From contig PLIQ01000110.1 in assembly GCA_003140115.1 (NCBI GenBank), forward strand, positions 12,065-21,096: a stretch of DNA of 9,032 nt, written 5' to 3'. Origin of the DNA: Actinomycetota bacterium. Lineage in GTDB: Bacteria; Actinomycetota; Actinomycetes; Streptosporangiales; Streptosporangiaceae. A program made the position numbers and the translations under genes. Within the stretch, counting starts at the first letter, position 1; each line of letters opens with the position of its first letter. Below the pieces are notes generated by a model. The model was not told where the DNA came from and did no database searches. It saw only the letters and a program-made list of their open reading frames with translations. This document shows positions 6,683 to 9,032 of this stretch, piece after piece.

Positions 6683-6700
6683 CTGAATGGCCGCTGAATG
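6683..6700. promoter_or_regulatory. Tandem heptamer CTGAATG with 11-bp period: likely OmpR-family operator
   Basis: CTGAATG occurs exactly twice, at 6683-6689 and 6694-6700, separated by GCCG, giving an 11-bp repeat period (CATTCAG-N4-CATTCAG on the other strand). OmpR/PhoB-family dimers bind head-to-tail to direct repeats of about 11 bp, for example the 7-bp repeats with 4-bp gaps of Streptomyces PhoP boxes. It lies 34-60 nt upstream of the regulator start and within the divergent region shared with the GAF kinase. Autoregulation by the adjacent regulator is the simplest reading. Confidence 0.55.
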
Positions 6701-6728
6701 CGCCCTCCAGCCCGCCAGAGCGCGCTGC

Positions 6729-6738
6729 CCCGTACGGG
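6729..6738. promoter_or_regulatory. 10-bp palindrome in the divergent intergenic region
   Basis: CCCGTACGGG is a perfect palindrome, flanked by GCT on one side and AGC on the other with one unpaired base. It lies 76 nt upstream of the GAF kinase start and about 90 nt from the OmpR-type regulator start. It could be a dimeric operator for either direction, or chance in GC-rich DNA. Confidence 0.3.
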
Positions 6739-6801
6739 AGCAACCAGGCCACGTCGAGCTGCGAGGGAACAGCCCCCTACCGGCCCACCGGGCATCGGGC
6801 T

Positions 6802-6807
6802 ACCGTC
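6802..6807 (+). promoter_or_regulatory. Possible -10 box giving a leaderless mRNA for the GAF kinase
   Basis: TACCGT fits the actinomycete TAnnnT -10 pattern and ends 6 nt before the base preceding ATG 6814, so transcription could begin at or very near the A of the start codon. No Shine-Dalgarno precedes that ATG, which agrees with a leaderless start. No convincing -35 is seen. Confidence 0.3.
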
Positions 6808-6813
6808 AGCGTT

Positions 6814-9032
6814 ATGAACGCGCCAGACTCCGGCGCCGATAGGGGCCAGGCCGCTGACGCGGGGGAGGGCCGTGGTCTACCCGGCCAGGCACGGCTCCGT
6901 CAGCTCGCCAATGAGCAGGCTGCACTGCGGCGCGTGGCCACGCTGGTAGCCAAGGGCGCCCGGCCGGACGAGGTGTTCACTGCCGTCGCGGATGAGCTCG
7001 CGCGGCTGATCGGCGCCGAGGCGTCGTTCGTCTCCAGCGTCGATCACCAACCGGAGGAAGGCGCAGAGCTCAAAGGGGCGATCACCGTCGTAGGATCCTA
7101 CGGCCGGGTCAGTGATGAAGTACCGGTTGGCTTCCGGATCGGGCTGCAGCCCGGGATGATTCACGCGGATGTCCTGCGAACCGGGCTCCCGGCTCGGATC
7201 AACGGCGAACCGCTGGCGACCGGCCCGTTCGGTGCCATCGTCGGCAGGCTGGGCCTACGGGCCGCGGTGGCTACGCCCATCGTGGTCGGGGGACGCCACT
7301 GGGGCGTGACGTTGGCCGCGACCTCACGCGAGGACTTCGCGGTCGGCACGGAGTCGCAGATGGCGGAGTTCATGGAGCTTGCCGGGATGGCGATCGCCAA
7401 CGCTCGAGCCGAGGAGGAACTGCGCGAACTCGCCGACACCCAGGCGGCCCTGCGCCGCCTGGCTACCTTGGTCGCCCAGGGCGAGCCGCCCGAGGCGATG
7501 TTCGCGGCCGCGACCCGGGAGGCGCTGCAGTACTTCGGCAGCGGCATCGCCGCGATGATCCGATACGAGCCGGACGGGACGACGACGCTGCTCGCCTACG
7601 AAGGCTCGGCGGGCCCGGACCTGCGGGCCGGCGAACGCCGGGAGGGCTATCCGCCGGACGGGCTGACCGCGGTCGTGCGGCGGACCGGCCAGGCCGCCCG
7701 GGTCGAGGACTACCGTGACATCCCGGGCGGCGAACTTTATCTCCGCGCGGGGCTGCAGTCCGGGGTCGGCACGCCTATCCACGTCGACGGCCGGCTGTGG
7801 GGGATGATCGCGGTCGGGTCCGCGGCGGGACCGCTGCCGCCCGGCACCGAGCAGCGGATGAGCGAGTTCACTGACCTCGTGGCCACCGCGGTCGCGAACG
7901 CGCAGAACCGCAGCGCGCTGGAAGCGAGCCGGGACGAGCTCACCCGCCTGCTGGCCGAGCAGGCCGCGCTGCGCCGGGTGGCCACGCTGGTCGCCCGCGG
8001 AATCGACCCGGCCGAGATCTTCTCGGCGGTCGCCGGAGAGTTCGGCCGCCTGCTTGACGCGGACAACGCTGGCATCAGCCGTTTCGATCCGGATGGGTCC
8101 TCGGTCGTGATCGTCGGCAGCGTCGGGCCGGACGCGGCCACGGTGCCGATCGGGACGCGCGTGCGAATCCCCGACTACTTTGCCCCGGGGGTGGTATGGC
8201 GGACCGGTCGCTCGGCTCAGGTCGACGAGGACGTGTGGGACACACTGCCGGGCCCGGCCGCCGACCGCCTGCGCATGCTGGGAATTCGCTCGCAGGTGGC
8301 GAGCCCGATCATCGTCGAGAGCCACCTGTGGGGCGTGATTACCGTATCGTCCAGGCGAGGGCCGTTTCCTGCTGACGCCGTCGACCGCCTGGCGGACTTC
8401 ACCGAACTCCTCGCCACGGCCATCGGGAACGCCGAGAGCCGCGGCGAGCTGGCCGCCTCGCGGGCGCGGGTCGTGGCGGCCGCGGATGCGGCCCGTCGGC
8501 GGATCGAGCGGGATCTGCACGACGGGACCCAGCAGCGCCTGGTCTCCCTTGGCCTGGAGCTTCGCCTCGCGCAGTCCATGGTGCCTGCCGGGCTGCCCGA
8601 GCTCGAGACGGAGGTCGGCCGGGTCGCGGACGAGCTCGGCGGGGTGGTGGAGGACCTGCGGGAGATCGCCCGCGGCATCCACCCGGCGATCTTGTCCGAG
8701 GGCGGGCTAGGGCCGGCCCTGCGCACGCTGGCCCGCCGGGCCGCGGTCGCGGTCGAGCTCGAGGTGGCCGGGATTACACGGCTGCCGGAGGCGGTCGAGG
8801 TGGCGGCGTATTACGTCGTCTCCGAGGCGCTCACCAACGCGACCAAGTATGCGAACGCCTCGGTCGTGAGTGTCGCGGTCGAGGAACGGGCCGGCGGCCT
8901 GCACCTGTCGGTTCGTGACGACGGCGCGGGCGGCGCCGATCCCGCCCGCGGCTCGGGCCTGATCGGCCTCCGCGACCGGGCCGAAGCACTGGGCGGATCG
9001 CTCGAGGTCAGCAGCCCTCCTGGCCACGGGAC
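6814..9032 (+). CDS. Triple-GAF sensor histidine kinase (HisKA_3/DesK-NarX type), C-terminus cut by window edge
   Basis: The frame is open to the window edge: 739 complete codons, probably lacking only the last few residues. It is soluble, with no membrane helix. Three GAF-like modules lie at about 34-195, 210-367 and 383-548. Each opens with the same helix, close to QAALRRVATLVARG, then a domain ending in a W-G-(V/M) strand and a long linking helix. The HisKA_3 dimerisation helix carries phospho-acceptor His569 in RDLHDGTQQRLV. The ATPase has the N-box EALTNATKYA (N675), DDGAGG (702-707) and GSGLIGLRDRA (713-723). This class normally phosphorylates NarL/LuxR-type regulators, so the NarL-type or the receiver-only protein in this window are candidate partners, alongside any gene beyond the right edge. 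GAF modules bind small molecules or cofactors; I see no diagnostic ligand motif. ATG 6814 has no Shine-Dalgarno. Transcribed divergently from the OmpR-type system. Confidence 0.93.
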   Translation, partial: MNAPDSGADRGQAADAGEGRGLPGQARLRQLANEQAALRRVATLVAKGARPDEVFTAVADELARLIGAEASFVSSVDHQPEEGAELKGAITVVGSYGRVSDEVPVGFRIGLQPGMIHADVLRTGLPARINGEPLATGPFGAIVGRLGLRAAVATPIVVGGRHWGVTLAATSREDFAVGTESQMAEFMELAGMAIANARAEEELRELADTQAALRRLATLVAQGEPPEAMFAAATREALQYFGSGIAAMIRYEPDGTTTLLAYEGSAGPDLRAGERREGYPPDGLTAVVRRTGQAARVEDYRDIPGGELYLRAGLQSGVGTPIHVDGRLWGMIAVGSAAGPLPPGTEQRMSEFTDLVATAVANAQNRSALEASRDELTRLLAEQAALRRVATLVARGIDPAEIFSAVAGEFGRLLDADNAGISRFDPDGSSVVIVGSVGPDAATVPIGTRVRIPDYFAPGVVWRTGRSAQVDEDVWDTLPGPAADRLRMLGIRSQVASPIIVESHLWGVITVSSRRGPFPADAVDRLADFTELLATAIGNAESRGELAASRARVVAAADAARRRIERDLHDGTQQRLVSLGLELRLAQSMVPAGLPELETEVGRVADELGGVVEDLREIARGIHPAILSEGGLGPALRTLARRAAVAVELEVAGITRLPEAVEVAAYYVVSEALTNATKYANASVVSVAVEERAGGLHLSVRDDGAGGADPARGSGLIGLRDRAEALGGSLEVSSPPGHG
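6913..8001 (+). repeat. Three diverged tandem GAF repeats inside the kinase gene
   Basis: The module-opening helix is encoded at 6913-6957, 7438-7482 and 7957-8001, at 525 and 519 nt intervals. Copies 1 and 3 remain similar at DNA level: both start GAGCAGGC and share an uninterrupted GTGGCCACGCTGGT. Copy 2 is more diverged. The pattern implies duplication of a unit of about 173-175 residues. Confidence 0.7.

Noticed and set aside
7324..8682. 452-residue open frame on the minus strand
   Set aside because: Antisense to the GAF and HisKA_3 regions of the plus-strand kinase; no domain seen.

Overview
The window is roughly 70% GC by eye. Its coding regions have strong third-position GC, GTG starts are common, and long open frames run antisense to nearly every gene. 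This, together with protein families such as a quinone-linked pyruvate dehydrogenase, a DesK/NarL-type GAF sensor kinase and an OmpR/kinase pair with a GTGA overlap, points to the chromosome of a high-GC actinomycete. No tRNA, rRNA, insertion sequence or CRISPR array is visible.

Layout. Positions 1-6640 hold seven genes, all on the minus strand. In transcription order they are: an OmpR-family response regulator; its membrane histidine kinase (GTGA overlap); a NarL/LuxR-type response regulator that lacks the start of its receiver domain; a 104-residue conserved-looking unknown protein; a chimeric HemA-HemC protein; a stand-alone receiver (CheY-like) protein; and poxB, whose C-terminus runs off the left edge. 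A divergent intergenic region (6650-6813) separates this block from a large plus-strand histidine kinase with three GAF repeats, which runs off the right edge. The divergent region contains an 11-bp-periodic tandem heptamer that looks like an OmpR-family operator.

How it fits together. At least four phosphotransfer proteins surround a respiratory enzyme (PoxB: pyruvate to acetate and CO2, electrons to quinone) and a relic or repurposed tetrapyrrole-pathway protein. The theme looks like sensing of redox, envelope or energy state, but that link is inference.

The most unusual item is the HemA-HemC chimera (2101-3297). One uninterrupted frame carries the glutamyl-tRNA reductase catalytic domain with its nucleophilic Cys and His, then the HemA dimerisation region, then the C-terminal part of porphobilinogen deaminase with its cofactor Cys. 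It has no NADPH-binding domain and no deaminase active-site half. The NarL regulator just after the kinase stop also appears to have lost its 5' end. The block therefore shows at least two deletion-type rearrangements.
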